The notes: generated from the sequence alone by a model not told the origin. A stretch of DNA of 9,784 nt from a bacterium (GCA_027073795.1 JALTEW010000127.1:1-9784), one strand, 5' to 3'. Counted from the stretch's first letter, positions 1 to 7,732 are shown. Made by a program: numbers and translations.

Positions 1-1132
1 CGCCACCCCCGCTTGAAATATGGGTGATTTGTTCAGCAACCCCGGATTCACGAATGGCGCGGACAGAATCGCCTCCGCCCACAACACTTTCACTGGGGGA
101 TGCCCCTACGGCCTTGGCAATGGCGTAGGTTCCCCTTGAAAAAGGTACCATTTCGAAAATACCCATTGGGCCATTCCAGAAGATCATGGTTGCCGTTTTG
201 ATCTGCTCTGAAAATGCTTCAATCGTTTTGGGACCGATATCCACCCCGATGAAGGGACTGGGAATGGCTGCCGTTTCAGTCGTTTTGTAAGGGGCGCCCT
301 CGCGAATTTCAGAGGTGACAACATGGTCGGCCGGGAGGACAAACGTGGTATCTGTTTCAACAGCCCTTTTCATAATCTGTTCGGCATCGTTAAGGGAGTT
401 CCCTTCAACCCGGGAGTTTCCCACATCAATCCCCCTGGCCCTCAGGAAAGTGTAGGCCATAGCACCTCCCACAAGGATAGTTTGAGCCTTGTCCATGAGG
501 GAGTATAAGACTCCCAGTTTGTCTGAAACCTTGGCACCCCCCAGGATGAGTACGAAATTTTCGGTTTGTGCGCTTAAAACATGGGTTAGGGCTTCAACTT
601 CTTTTTTAAGAAGGAATCCCGCTCCTTTGATATCCATGAGTTTGGGAACCCCAGCAACCGAGGCATGGAAGCGGTGGGCGGCTCCGAAGGCGTCGTCGAT
701 ATAGGCCTCGCCCAATTGGGCCAGTGCCTTGGCAAAAGTAGGATCGTTTTTAGTCTCTTCCTTGTGAAATCTGAGATTTTCCAGAAGCAGGATTTCCCTT
801 TCTCCAAGGGATGATGCAGCCTTTTCCACATCCGCTCCAACACAATCAGGTGCCAGAGAAACAGGTTGATTTAGAATTTCCGATAGCCTTTGGGCTACCG
901 GCTGAAGGCTCAGCTCAGGTTTAACGGTTCCCTTGGGCCTTCCTAAGTGAGACATCAGGATAATCCGACACTGATGTTCCAAGGCGTACCGGATGGTAGG
1001 AAGACTCACCTGGATCCGCGTGTCATCGGCTACGTCCCCCTCGGGTGTGAGAGGGACGTTAAAATCCACACGTATTAGAACCCGCTTGTCCTCAATGGGA
1101 AGCTGATCGATGATTTTGAAGGATGTTGCCAC
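1..1132 (-). CDS. pgk: Phosphoglycerate kinase, 3' end cut by window edge
   Basis: Cytosolic enzyme that transfers phosphate between 1,3-bisphosphoglycerate and ADP, giving 3-phosphoglycerate and ATP; it is reversible in gluconeogenesis. I translated 377 residues by hand without a frameshift. Landmarks are RVDFNVP (21-27), MSHLGRPKG (60-68, substrate-binding basic patch), ENLRF (about 118-122), GGAKVSDK (198-205, nucleotide-site lysine), FWNGPMGIFE (318-327) and GGGDS (352-356). The visible part ends in SSGGG, just before the usual C-terminal segment, so about 15-20 residues lie outside the window. The start is GTG at 1132-1130, directly after the gap stop codon and in the same frame (TAAGTG); no other start lies nearby. 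AAAGGG inside the last gap codons serves as its ribosome site. It should be transcribed with gap. Identity is certain; only the 3' end is unseen. Confidence 0.97.
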   Translation of the reverse strand, partial: MATSFKIIDQLPIEDKRVLIRVDFNVPLTPEGDVADDTRIQVSLPTIRYALEHQCRIILMSHLGRPKGTVKPELSLQPVAQRLSEILNQPVSLAPDCVGADVEKAASSLGEREILLLENLRFHKEETKNDPTFAKALAQLGEAYIDDAFGAAHRFHASVAGVPKLMDIKGAGFLLKKEVEALTHVLSAQTENFVLILGGAKVSDKLGVLYSLMDKAQTILVGGAMAYTFLRARGIDVGNSRVEGNSLNDAEQIMKRAVETDTTFVLPADHVVTSEIREGAPYKTTETAAIPSPFIGVDIGPKTIEAFSEQIKTATMIFWNGPMGIFEMVPFSRGTYAIAKAVGASPSESVVGGGDSVRAIRESGVAEQITHISSGGG

Positions 1133-2137
1133 TTACATCCCTTTTGCTACAAACCCGAAAAGTTCGCTCATGCGGTTCGAAAAACCCCACTCATTGTCGT
1201 ACCATGAAAGAACTTTGGCCATGCGTCCACCGATAACCTTCAGGGATGGAGCGTCCAAGGTTGAGGAATTGGGATTTCCATTGAAGTCGATGGAAACAAG
1301 GGGTTCCTCGCTGATTCCCAAGATTCCCTTCATACTTCCCTCGGCATATGCCTTGAAGGCGTCTAATAATTTATCAACCGTTGTTTCTTTGGAAAGCCAG
1401 GCAACGAGATCCACGATCGAGACGTTGGGTGTGGGGACGCGAATGGCCATTCCGTCAAGTTTACCCTCTGTTTCCGGAATCACCAGGGACAGGGCTTTTG
1501 CAGCACCTGTCGTGGTAGGTATCATGGAGACACCGGCTGCACGGGCGCGTCTGAGGTCTTTGTGGGGCAGATCAAGGATTTTCTGGTCATTTGTGTAAGC
1601 ATGTGTGGTGGTCATCAACCCATATTCGAGCCCGAATTCGTCAACCAGAACTTTGACCACGGGGGCAAGGCAGTTGGTGGTGCATGACCCCATCGAGATG
1701 ACGTCGTGTTTAGCCGGGTCATATTTTTCGGAATTGACACCAAGGACGATTGTGACGTCGGCATTCTTCGATGGTGCAGAGATAATAACCTTCCTGGCGC
1801 CCGCCGTGAGATGGCCGGCCGCCTTGTTACGGTCTGTGAAGAGGCCTGTGCTTTCCAGGACGATATCTACGCCCAGTTCCTTCCATGGAAGCTTGGTCAT
1901 ATCACGCTCGGAAAGGACGCGAATCTTTTTTCCGTTGACGATGAGAGAGTCCCCTTCAACCGAAACGTCCGCGTTGATTTTTCCGTGTACCGAATCGTAT
2001 TTCAAAAGATGTGCCAGGGTGCTGCTGTCGGTCAGGTCATTGACCGCCACAAACTCCAGGTTTTCTTTGCCCAGGGAAGCGCGAAAAACATTTCTTCCAA
2101 TCCGCCCGAATCCATTGATAGCAATCTTCAGTGCCAT
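1133..2137 (-). CDS. gap: Glyceraldehyde-3-phosphate dehydrogenase, type I
   Basis: Oxidises and phosphorylates glyceraldehyde-3-phosphate to 1,3-bisphosphoglycerate, the substrate of the next gene's product. At 334 residues it is full length for the family. The Rossmann dinucleotide loop GFGRIGR lies at 9-15 and ND at 33-34. The catalytic motif SMGSCTTNCLAP carries the nucleophile Cys152, and the general base is His179 in TTTHAYT. LDLPHKDLRRAR (188-199) and the ND pair are typical of NAD-preferring glycolytic enzymes, so NAD(H) use is inferred. The C-terminal WYDNEWGF motif is present. The ATG is preceded by a strong GGAGGG site six to seven bases upstream and by a near-consensus promoter. 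It is the first gene of a gap-pgk operon, with zero spacing to pgk. Confidence 0.98.
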   Translation of the reverse strand: MALKIAINGFGRIGRNVFRASLGKENLEFVAVNDLTDSSTLAHLLKYDSVHGKINADVSVEGDSLIVNGKKIRVLSERDMTKLPWKELGVDIVLESTGLFTDRNKAAGHLTAGARKVIISAPSKNADVTIVLGVNSEKYDPAKHDVISMGSCTTNCLAPVVKVLVDEFGLEYGLMTTTHAYTNDQKILDLPHKDLRRARAAGVSMIPTTTGAAKALSLVIPETEGKLDGMAIRVPTPNVSIVDLVAWLSKETTVDKLLDAFKAYAEGSMKGILGISEEPLVSIDFNGNPNSSTLDAPSLKVIGGRMAKVLSWYDNEWGFSNRMSELFGFVAKGM

Positions 2138-2166
2138 AATTCCCTCCAGTTGTAAAATTTTGCGTC

Positions 2167-2195
2167 TTTATACCTTATTAGCGGTTGTTTTTCAA
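2167..2195 (-). promoter_or_regulatory. Sigma70-type promoter for gap-pgk
   Basis: Read on the minus strand, TTGAAA (2195-2190) and TATAAA (2172-2167) are separated by exactly 17 bases, each one mismatch from consensus. Transcription would start near 2160, leaving a leader of roughly 23 bases with the GGAGGG ribosome site before the gap ATG at 2137. I see no operator palindrome. The hexamers and spacing are seen directly; activity is inferred. Confidence 0.75.
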
Positions 2196-2255
2196 GGTGG
2201 GGTATTTCGCCGCACCGTGCATATCTTGTTTTACTTTTTAAGTTGGATTGAAATA

Positions 2256-2264
2256 TGTTAGATT
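2256..2264 (+). promoter_or_regulatory. Possible extended -10 for the pgpA run
   Basis: TGTTAGATT reads as an extended -10 (TG, one base, TAGATT at 2259-2264) about 33 bases before the pgpA start. The matching -35 zone is only a T-rich stretch (TTTTTA, 2235-2240), so the assignment is weak. It is proposed because pgpA is the first plus-strand gene after the divergent gap promoter and needs one in this 160-base gap. Confidence 0.3.
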
Positions 2265-2297
2265 GTTTCAAGAGATTCGAGAAAAAGGAGAAAGATT

Positions 2298-2804
2298 TTG
2301 ATAAAATACCATCCTGTTAGGTCAAAGAGACTGTGGGGTAATACGCTGGGAGAAAAGATCGTTGTTTTTTTTGCCACAGGTTTTTACACTGGGTATGCTC
2401 CGATTGTTCCAGGAACCTTTGGAACCCTGGTGGGGATTCCTCTGGCCCTGATCCTGTCACTACTTTCTTTGTGGCAATCAACCGTTATACTTGTTTTAAT
2501 GATAGCCGTTTCCTGCTGGGTAGCGGACAAGGCAGAAAAAATTTATGGGATGAAGGACCCCAATGACATCGTGATTGATGAGGTAGTGGGGTACCTGGTG
2601 ACGGTTTGGGCGCTTCCCATTTCATGGGGGGTAGTACTTGCGGGGTTCATCTTGTTCAGGGTTCTGGATATCCTGAAGCCATTTCCCATCCGGAAGATCG
2701 AGCAGCGGATCCCGGGCGGAGCGGGGGTGGTGATGGATGATGTCCTGGCAGGGATTTACGGGTGCATGATACTTCATGTTCTGTTTGTGCTGTGTGCAGG
2801 TTAG
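2298..2804 (+). CDS. pgpA: Phosphatidylglycerophosphatase A
   Basis: Membrane phosphatase that removes the phosphate of phosphatidylglycerophosphate to give phosphatidylglycerol, the last step of that lipid's synthesis. The 168-residue length is normal for PgpA. Family signatures run in order: ATGFYTGYAPIVPGTFGTL (26-44), DPNDIVIDEVVGY (87-99), FRVLDILKPFPI (120-131) and GGAGVVMDDVLAGIY (140-154). The acidic residues in the second and last blocks are the likely metal-binding catalytic set. Hydrophobic stretches at roughly 44-75, 100-123 and 150-167 fit a small polytopic inner-membrane protein. The start is TTG at 2298, chosen because AAGGAG (2285-2290) lies seven bases upstream and no ATG or GTG is near. 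It heads the plus-strand run; pncC follows after 30 bases. Confidence 0.93.
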   Translation: MIKYHPVRSKRLWGNTLGEKIVVFFATGFYTGYAPIVPGTFGTLVGIPLALILSLLSLWQSTVILVLMIAVSCWVADKAEKIYGMKDPNDIVIDEVVGYLVTVWALPISWGVVLAGFILFRVLDILKPFPIRKIEQRIPGGAGVVMDDVLAGIYGCMILHVLFVLCAG

Positions 2805-2820
2805 TTGCTTGTTTGTTCCT

Positions 2821-2825
2821 GGAGG
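2821..2825 (+). promoter_or_regulatory. Ribosome binding site that fixes the pncC start
   Basis: GGAGG sits nine bases before TTG at 2835. The frame is open back to a TTG at 2805, directly after the pgpA stop, but that codon would place this site inside the gene and would add ten residues of atypical sequence. The site therefore argues for the 2835 start. Confidence 0.7.
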
Positions 2826-2834
2826 TATCAGAAA

Positions 2835-3326
2835 TTGAAGGATGAGGAAAAACTTTATCGTTTGTTATTAGAAAAGGGGATGACGATCGCAACAGCGGAG
2901 TCCTGCTCCGGAGGCCTGCTGGCCCACAGGCTGACCAATGTTCCGGGGATTTCGGAGGTCTTTTTGTTGGGGGTTGTCAGCTACAGCAACCAGGCCAAGG
3001 CAAGGGTGCTGGGTGTAGATGCCCGTGTGATTGAGCTGCGGGGCGCCGTCAGCGCTGAGGTGGCGCTTCAGATGGCAACGGGCGTCCAGAGGCTTGCCGG
3101 CAGCAGTTTTGGTATGGGGATTACAGGAATTGCGGGGCCGACAGGTGGAACAGAGGAAAAGCCTGTGGGGACCGTTTATATGGGGATATCCTTACCGGGC
3201 ATGGGGATTGCTGAAGTTCGCCATTTCCTCTTCCAGGGTAACAGGGTACAGATCAAAGCCCAGACAACCGATAGGGCCCTAAACTGGGCTTGCCGAGTGA
3301 TAGAAGCGGGAAATCCAAGGAAATGA
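2835..3326 (+). CDS. pncC: Standalone CinA C-terminal-type NMN amidase (PncC)
   Basis: Predicted nicotinamide-nucleotide amidase, which deamidates NMN to nicotinate mononucleotide in NAD salvage (known for the PncC/CinA C-terminal family). The 163-residue protein is the single amidase domain, the usual size. Visible motifs are TAESCSGG (20-27, expected to hold the serine nucleophile), GVVSYSNQAK (46-55, with conserved Tyr and Lys), GAVS (70-73), TGIAGPTGG (97-105) and KPVGTV (109-114), all intact. The start is TTG at 2835 with GGAGG upstream; a longer form from 2805 is possible but less likely. It follows pgpA by 30 bases, so the two are probably cotranscribed. A second CinA-family gene at 6551 has a degenerate copy of this domain, so this protein is likely the working amidase of the pair. 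Confidence 0.93.
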   Translation: MKDEEKLYRLLLEKGMTIATAESCSGGLLAHRLTNVPGISEVFLLGVVSYSNQAKARVLGVDARVIELRGAVSAEVALQMATGVQRLAGSSFGMGITGIAGPTGGTEEKPVGTVYMGISLPGMGIAEVRHFLFQGNRVQIKAQTTDRALNWACRVIEAGNPRK

Positions 3327-3342
3327 GGGATAGGACACACGG

Positions 3343-4161
3343 ATGACGCGTAAACGATTGACCCTTCACGGTGTCCTTTTCGTGCTGACCGTTATTTCAA
3401 CCTATTTTGTCGCGGGTTTTTGGTATGCCTTCCCCCTGATGAGTATTCTTTTGTGCCATGAAATGGGGCATTTTGTGATGAGCCAAACCTACGGCGTGGA
3501 AGCCACGCTTCCCTTTTTTATTCCCTTTCCCCTGTCACCCTTTGGAACGTTTGGGGCCATCATCAAGATGAAAGGCTTGATTCCCAACCGAAAGGCTTTG
3601 TTTGACATTGGGGCAGGAGGCCCCCTTGCGGGGCTTATTCTGACCTTCCCTGCCATTTATTTTGGTCTGAAGGCTTCGAAAATTGTACCACTGAATTCAC
3701 TTCATGGTCGCGGGCTGATTCTTGGAGACAGCCTTCTGTTCAAAGGGCTTCAGTATCTGGCGCTTGGCCCAATCCCCAAAGGGTATGATGTGGTGCTTCA
3801 TCCCGCTGCCTATGCGGGGTGGGTTGGGCTGTTTGTCACCGCCCTCAATCTTCTTCCTATTGGGCAACTGGACGGTGGTCATATCCTTTACGCCCTGTTT
3901 GGTCCGAAAAGCCTCAAGGTCTATCGGGTAGGGATCCTTCTTTTTGCCGTTTACGCCCTGTTTTTCAACCTTGAATGGGTACTGCTGGTCACTCTTCTTT
4001 TCTTTTTCGGGCTGAAACATCCCCCGCCCCTTGATGATGTCACTCCCCTTGATTCAAAACGTCGGGTCATCGGAATTATCATGCTGATTATCTTTTTCAG
4101 TTCCTTCATGCCATCACCTTTCCCGGGGCTGGCCAAAGAACTGGGGGGGCTTGCGGGCTAA
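3343..4161 (+). CDS. M50 (site-2 type) membrane metalloprotease, PDZ-less
   Basis: Predicted intramembrane zinc protease of family M50. The 272-residue protein is mostly hydrophobic. HEMGH (39-43) gives the zinc-binding histidines and catalytic glutamate; NLLPIGQLDGGH (169-180) supplies the third ligand, Asp177, and GAGGPLAGL (90-98) is a further family motif. Membrane stretches are clear near 10-48, 88-108, 155-182, 193-224 and 242-256. There is no PDZ domain between the two active-site motifs, unlike RseP; the layout is closer to the EGY/archaeal-type S2P group. The substrate cannot be told from sequence. ATG at 3343 lies 16 bases after the pncC stop, with a modest AGGA site. Its TAA stop shares one base with the rimO ATG, so the two are probably translationally coupled. 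Confidence 0.88.
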   Translation: MTRKRLTLHGVLFVLTVISTYFVAGFWYAFPLMSILLCHEMGHFVMSQTYGVEATLPFFIPFPLSPFGTFGAIIKMKGLIPNRKALFDIGAGGPLAGLILTFPAIYFGLKASKIVPLNSLHGRGLILGDSLLFKGLQYLALGPIPKGYDVVLHPAAYAGWVGLFVTALNLLPIGQLDGGHILYALFGPKSLKVYRVGILLFAVYALFFNLEWVLLVTLLFFFGLKHPPPLDDVTPLDSKRRVIGIIMLIIFFSSFMPSPFPGLAKELGGLAG

Positions 4162-5492
4162 TGGGCAGATCCGGGCGCTTTCTCCTTTACAGCTTGGGAT
4201 GTCCGAAGAACCTTGTCGATTCGGAATGGCTCAGCAGCCGGCTCATGGAGGCGGGATGGTGCCCCACAGAGGATCTTTCGGAGGTTGACGCCATTATCGT
4301 AAACACCTGTTCATTTATCAGGCCTGCGGTGGAGGAGTCCATCGATGCCATCCTTACCCTTCACCAGAAGGTGCCTGAGGCCAGATTGATTGTGACGGGG
4401 TGTCTTCCCCTTCGGTACGGCACGAAGCTTCGCGCTCTTTTTCCGGAGGTGGACACCTTTTTTCTTTCCCGGCGGATGGAAGTCCTGAGCGCCACGGACA
4501 TTCAGGAGATGCTTTCCGGAAAGGGGTGGGTAGTCCATCACCGGGGGGTCCCTTCTGGCGGCCCCCCTGCCCGGACGATTTCCACCCCCTTTTACACGGC
4601 CTACGTGAAGATTGCTGATGGATGTAACCGGCGATGCGCCTTCTGTACCCTTCCAGTGATTCGCGGCAGGTACCGTTCCCGCCCTCAGGATGATATTGTT
4701 CAGGAGGTAAAGGGACTTGTGGCCAATGGGGTAAAGGAAATTATCCTTGTGGCACAGGATACAGCGGCGTATGGAACAGATTTAGGGAAAGGACACACGC
4801 TCGCGGCCCTTTTGAATGCGCTGGGAGGTCTTGAAGGGGTTGTCTGGATCAAGCTTCTTTACCTCTATCCAGATGTCCGCCGCATCGATACATCCCTTGT
4901 TGAGGTGATACGGTGTTATGAATCCATTTGCCCTGTGGTTGATGTCCCGATTCAGCATGTTTCCCCCGTGGTTTTGAAAAGCATGAGGCGCCCCGGCCCG
5001 GATGCCATCAGGCGGGTTTTACAACGGCTGAAGGGGATTCCGGACATCCATCTACGGACTACGGTGATGGTAGGATTTCCGGGAGAGACGGAGGAGGATT
5101 TCAAACGTCTATGCGATTTTGTGGGAGAAGGGTGGTTTTACAGCCTTGGTGTCTTTCCTTATTCGGATGAAGAAGGAACGTGGGCCTATAAGCTTTCTGG
5201 GAAAGTTCCCGAGGAGGAAAAAGATCGTAGGGTTGAGACCCTCATGGGGATTCAGCAGGAGGTTTCCCTCAGTAAAAATCGGGACCTTATTGGGTCTGTC
5301 CTGCCTGTGGTGATTGAGGGTTCCCACGAGGAGACGGACTTGCTATTAAAGGGACGGACCGCCTTTCAGTTTCCCGAGATTGATGGGGGGGTTGTGATAA
5401 ACAGGGGGACGGCAGAGGTTGGAGAAATTGTCCCGGTCCGCATGACTGACGCGGGTACCTATGATCTTGTGGGAGAAATCGTGGAACGGTGA
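4161..5492 (+). CDS. rimO: Ribosomal protein S12 methylthiotransferase RimO
   Basis: Radical-SAM enzyme that adds a methylthio group to a conserved aspartate of ribosomal protein S12. The 443-residue length is typical. The N-terminal methylthiotransferase domain begins with the RimO hallmark SLGCPKNLVDSE (11-22), and Cys14, Cys50 and Cys81 should bind the auxiliary iron-sulfur cluster. The radical-SAM motif CNRRCAFC gives Cys155, Cys159 and Cys162. Further landmarks are VGFPGETEEDF (304-314) and FPYSDEEGT (332-340). A C-terminal TRAM domain, about 372-443, is the substrate-binding part. The SLGCPKNLVDSE block separates it from the related tRNA enzymes MiaB and MtaB. Its ATG overlaps the protease stop as TAATG and has no good ribosome site of its own, which suggests translation by re-initiation. 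Confidence 0.97.
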   Translation: MGRSGRFLLYSLGCPKNLVDSEWLSSRLMEAGWCPTEDLSEVDAIIVNTCSFIRPAVEESIDAILTLHQKVPEARLIVTGCLPLRYGTKLRALFPEVDTFFLSRRMEVLSATDIQEMLSGKGWVVHHRGVPSGGPPARTISTPFYTAYVKIADGCNRRCAFCTLPVIRGRYRSRPQDDIVQEVKGLVANGVKEIILVAQDTAAYGTDLGKGHTLAALLNALGGLEGVVWIKLLYLYPDVRRIDTSLVEVIRCYESICPVVDVPIQHVSPVVLKSMRRPGPDAIRRVLQRLKGIPDIHLRTTVMVGFPGETEEDFKRLCDFVGEGWFYSLGVFPYSDEEGTWAYKLSGKVPEEEKDRRVETLMGIQQEVSLSKNRDLIGSVLPVVIEGSHEETDLLLKGRTAFQFPEIDGGVVINRGTAEVGEIVPVRMTDAGTYDLVGEIVER

Positions 5493-5547
5493 GATAACCT
5501 CTCCCGTCCCGTCGCTGCCCATAGCGTAGGATGCCGTTTCAATTTTG

Positions 5548-5576
5548 TTGCAAAGACTTAACCTTCGTGGTAGTTT
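5548..5576 (+). promoter_or_regulatory. Possible promoter for the MBL hydrolase-cinA pair
   Basis: In the 108-base gap after rimO, TTGCAA (5548-5553) and TAGTTT (5571-5576) are 17 bases apart. A start near 5583 would leave a short leader containing the strong GGAGGG site (5588-5593). Both hexamers are imperfect (4/6 and 3/6), so this is tentative. I see no convincing terminator after rimO, and read-through from upstream is also possible. Confidence 0.35.
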
Positions 5577-5600
5577 TTAGAAAAAAAGGAGGGAATTGTC

Positions 5601-6551
5601 ATGGGAACCATAACGCTCCAGCCTGTCGATTCGTGTGAGGTGGTTGTCCTGGTGGACAACTATATCGATTTGCTCCTGCCGCCAAAAGAAGGGGTTGTTC
5701 GTCCCCCTCTGGCGACAGGGGAGACCATTCCGGAGGATACGATCCTTGCCGAGCATGGCCTTTCAATTTTGCTTCGGCTGACCTACGGGGGGGAAACCCA
5801 TCTGGTCTTGATGGACGCGGGTTATACCGATAAGGCGCTTCCTCACAACCTGAACTTTCTGGGGTTGAGTCTCAGCGATGTAGAATTAGTAGTCATAAGT
5901 CATGGCCATATGGATCACTATGGTGGTTTGGTTTGGGCCGTTGGACAGATAGGTAAGAAACCGGTGCCTGTTGTACTTCATCCAAATGCCTTTGTAACAC
6001 CCAGGTTTTTCAAATTACCAGATGGCCGGGATCTTTTGTTTCCCGTCATGAATCGTAAGGCCGTGGAGAACGCAGGAGGGGAATTCAAGGAACTTGCTGA
6101 TCCCAGTGTCCATATGGATGGCCATCTTCTGGTGACTGGTGCCGTTGAAAGAGTTACTCCCTTTGAGAAGGGGATGCCCAACGCCTATATGAAACAGGGC
6201 GATGAGATTGTGCATGATGACATCCTGGATGATCAGGGGTGTGCTATCAACATCCGGGACGAAGGGATTCTTGTCATTTCGGGTTGTGCCCACGCGGGGA
6301 TTATCAACACAGTGAAGTACGCACAGAAACTTACGGGAGTGAAAAAGGTTTTAGGGGTTATGGGGGGATTTCACCTGACAGGCCCTGTGTTTGAACCCAT
6401 TATTGGGGACACGATTGAGGAAATGAAAAAAATCAATCCCCAGCGGCTTGTCCCCATGCACTGCACGGGCTGGACAGCCATTAAGGCCTTTGAAGCCGCC
6501 ATGCCCGAGGCCTTTGCCCTGAATGGGGTTGGCACAACCTACCAGTTTTAA
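5601..6551 (+). CDS. MBL-fold metallo-hydrolase, COG1237 type
   Basis: Predicted cytosolic binuclear-metal hydrolase of the metallo-beta-lactamase fold, 316 residues, with no signal peptide. MDAG (71-74) is followed by the metal motif HGHMDH (101-106, in SHGHMDHYGG). More likely ligands are His231 in GCAHAG, His258 in GGFHLTG and His287 in MHCTG. This set matches the COG1237 family, often labelled after a methanogen pterin enzyme (7,8-dihydropterin-6-yl-methyl-aminobenzene ribofuranose phosphate synthase). That label is probably not correct for most bacterial members, and the substrate here is unknown. Start is ATG at 5601, seven bases after GGAGGG. Its stop shares one base with the cinA start (TAATG), so the two products are probably made together; this is the only functional hint. 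Confidence 0.88.
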   Translation: MGTITLQPVDSCEVVVLVDNYIDLLLPPKEGVVRPPLATGETIPEDTILAEHGLSILLRLTYGGETHLVLMDAGYTDKALPHNLNFLGLSLSDVELVVISHGHMDHYGGLVWAVGQIGKKPVPVVLHPNAFVTPRFFKLPDGRDLLFPVMNRKAVENAGGEFKELADPSVHMDGHLLVTGAVERVTPFEKGMPNAYMKQGDEIVHDDILDDQGCAINIRDEGILVISGCAHAGIINTVKYAQKLTGVKKVLGVMGGFHLTGPVFEPIIGDTIEEMKKINPQRLVPMHCTGWTAIKAFEAAMPEAFALNGVGTTYQF

Positions 6552-7726
6552 TGGCCGTGCCGAGAGCTGCTATCATTACGATTGGAACGGAGCTTCTCCT
6601 TGGAAAGGTCGTTGACACAAATGGCGCTTATTTAGGGGAAGTTCTTTCCTCTGCCGGGTTTGATGTAACGGTGCGTGTCTCTGTTGGGGACCATAGGGGA
6701 GAAATCAGCCGATGGGTCCAGGATCTGTTAAAAGAGGTGAACCTGATTGTTACCACGGGGGGGTTGGGGCCCACAGAGGATGACCTGACGCGCCAGGAGG
6801 TCGCGGATGCCTTTGGCATGCCTCTCGTTTTTAAGGAATCCCTGCTGCGGGAGATTGAGGCGATTTTTGACTCCAGGGGGTTTCACATGACTGAAAATAA
6901 CAGGCGGCAGGCCTATCTTCCAAAAGGCGCCCGGGCCATTTCTAATCCTATGGGTACCGCCCCCGCGTTTTACGTCCACACAGGTGATAATCGTGAGGTG
7001 GTATGCCTTCCCGGTGTGCCGAGGGAATTGAAATTTCTGATGGAACAGAAGGTCCTGCCCCACCTCAGGGATGCCTTTGGTTTGGGGGGGCGGGTCAAGC
7101 GGACGCGCGTTCTAAAGATTTGTGGGCTTGGGGAGAGTGGTGTAGATCAACAAATAGGCGACTTGGTGAAGTTGGAGGGGGATACAGTTGTTGGATTGCT
7201 TGCCTCCCCTGGAATGATCAGGGTTCTTATTACAGCTGAAGGGAAAGACGCGCCAGAGGTGACACGGAAGATTGAGACCGTGGAAGGAAAAATCCGTCAG
7301 CGGCTGGGAAAGTTAATCTTTGGCGTCGATGAGCAGACCCTTGAAGGGGTTGTCCTTGAGGCACTCAGCAGAGTGGGAGGAGCTCTCTTTATTGAAGATG
7401 AGGCGACGGGCGGGGAATGCCTCCGAAGGCTTTTAAAGCCTTTTTCAGGGAAGTATCGTGCAGAGGGCCGACTTTTCTTTAATCCAGATTTATCTAAGGC
7501 GAACCATTTTGGCGATGGTGAGAAACCGTTACCGATCAGGCTTCGGATAACCCCTTTGCCAGAGCTTGACAGGGGTTTGCGGGGGTTTGAAATATCCATC
7601 CGGGGCAAGGGGAGGGAGAAGAAAGCGAATATTCGTCTGGGAGGGCTAAAAGAAGATGTCGAAACCCGCTTGGGGATTATCGCCTTGGATCAACTCAGAA
7701 AATGGTTGGATGATAAGATGTCATAA
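6551..7726 (+). CDS. cinA: CinA-type protein with degenerate amidase domain
   Basis: The N-terminal MoaB/CinA domain (about 4-172) is intact: ITIGTELLLGKVVDTNG (9-25), TTGGLGPTEDDLT (68-80) and CLPGVPREL (152-160). In studied CinA proteins this domain (COG1058) cleaves ADP-ribose or other dinucleotide pyrophosphates; that activity is inferred here. A linker domain follows to about 258. The last 130 residues line up in position with the amidase domain, but the active-site block is EDEATGG (282-288) instead of the family's TAESCTGG. The TGIAGP and YSN..AK motifs are also missing, so amidase activity is unlikely. At 391 residues it is only slightly short and the frame is open, so this is divergence, not a frameshift. 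ATG overlaps the upstream stop by one base and lacks a clear ribosome site. Confidence 0.9.
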   Translation: MAVPRAAIITIGTELLLGKVVDTNGAYLGEVLSSAGFDVTVRVSVGDHRGEISRWVQDLLKEVNLIVTTGGLGPTEDDLTRQEVADAFGMPLVFKESLLREIEAIFDSRGFHMTENNRRQAYLPKGARAISNPMGTAPAFYVHTGDNREVVCLPGVPRELKFLMEQKVLPHLRDAFGLGGRVKRTRVLKICGLGESGVDQQIGDLVKLEGDTVVGLLASPGMIRVLITAEGKDAPEVTRKIETVEGKIRQRLGKLIFGVDEQTLEGVVLEALSRVGGALFIEDEATGGECLRRLLKPFSGKYRAEGRLFFNPDLSKANHFGDGEKPLPIRLRITPLPELDRGLRGFEISIRGKGREKKANIRLGGLKEDVETRLGIIALDQLRKWLDDKMS

Positions 7727-7732
7727 TCCCAG

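Noticed and set aside
586..843. 85-codon minus-strand open frame inside pgk
   Set aside because: It is a shifted frame of pgk, which I translated continuously through this region without a frameshift.
1110..2261. Long plus-strand open frames at 1110-1598, 1605-2261 and 1706-2155
   Set aside because: They lie opposite or across gap, whose protein is unambiguous; the translations show no family motif and there are no matching ribosome sites.
2805..2834. Upstream TTG start for pncC
   Set aside because: It would put the GGAGG site inside the gene and add a non-family N-terminus; the TTG at 2835 is correctly spaced from that site.
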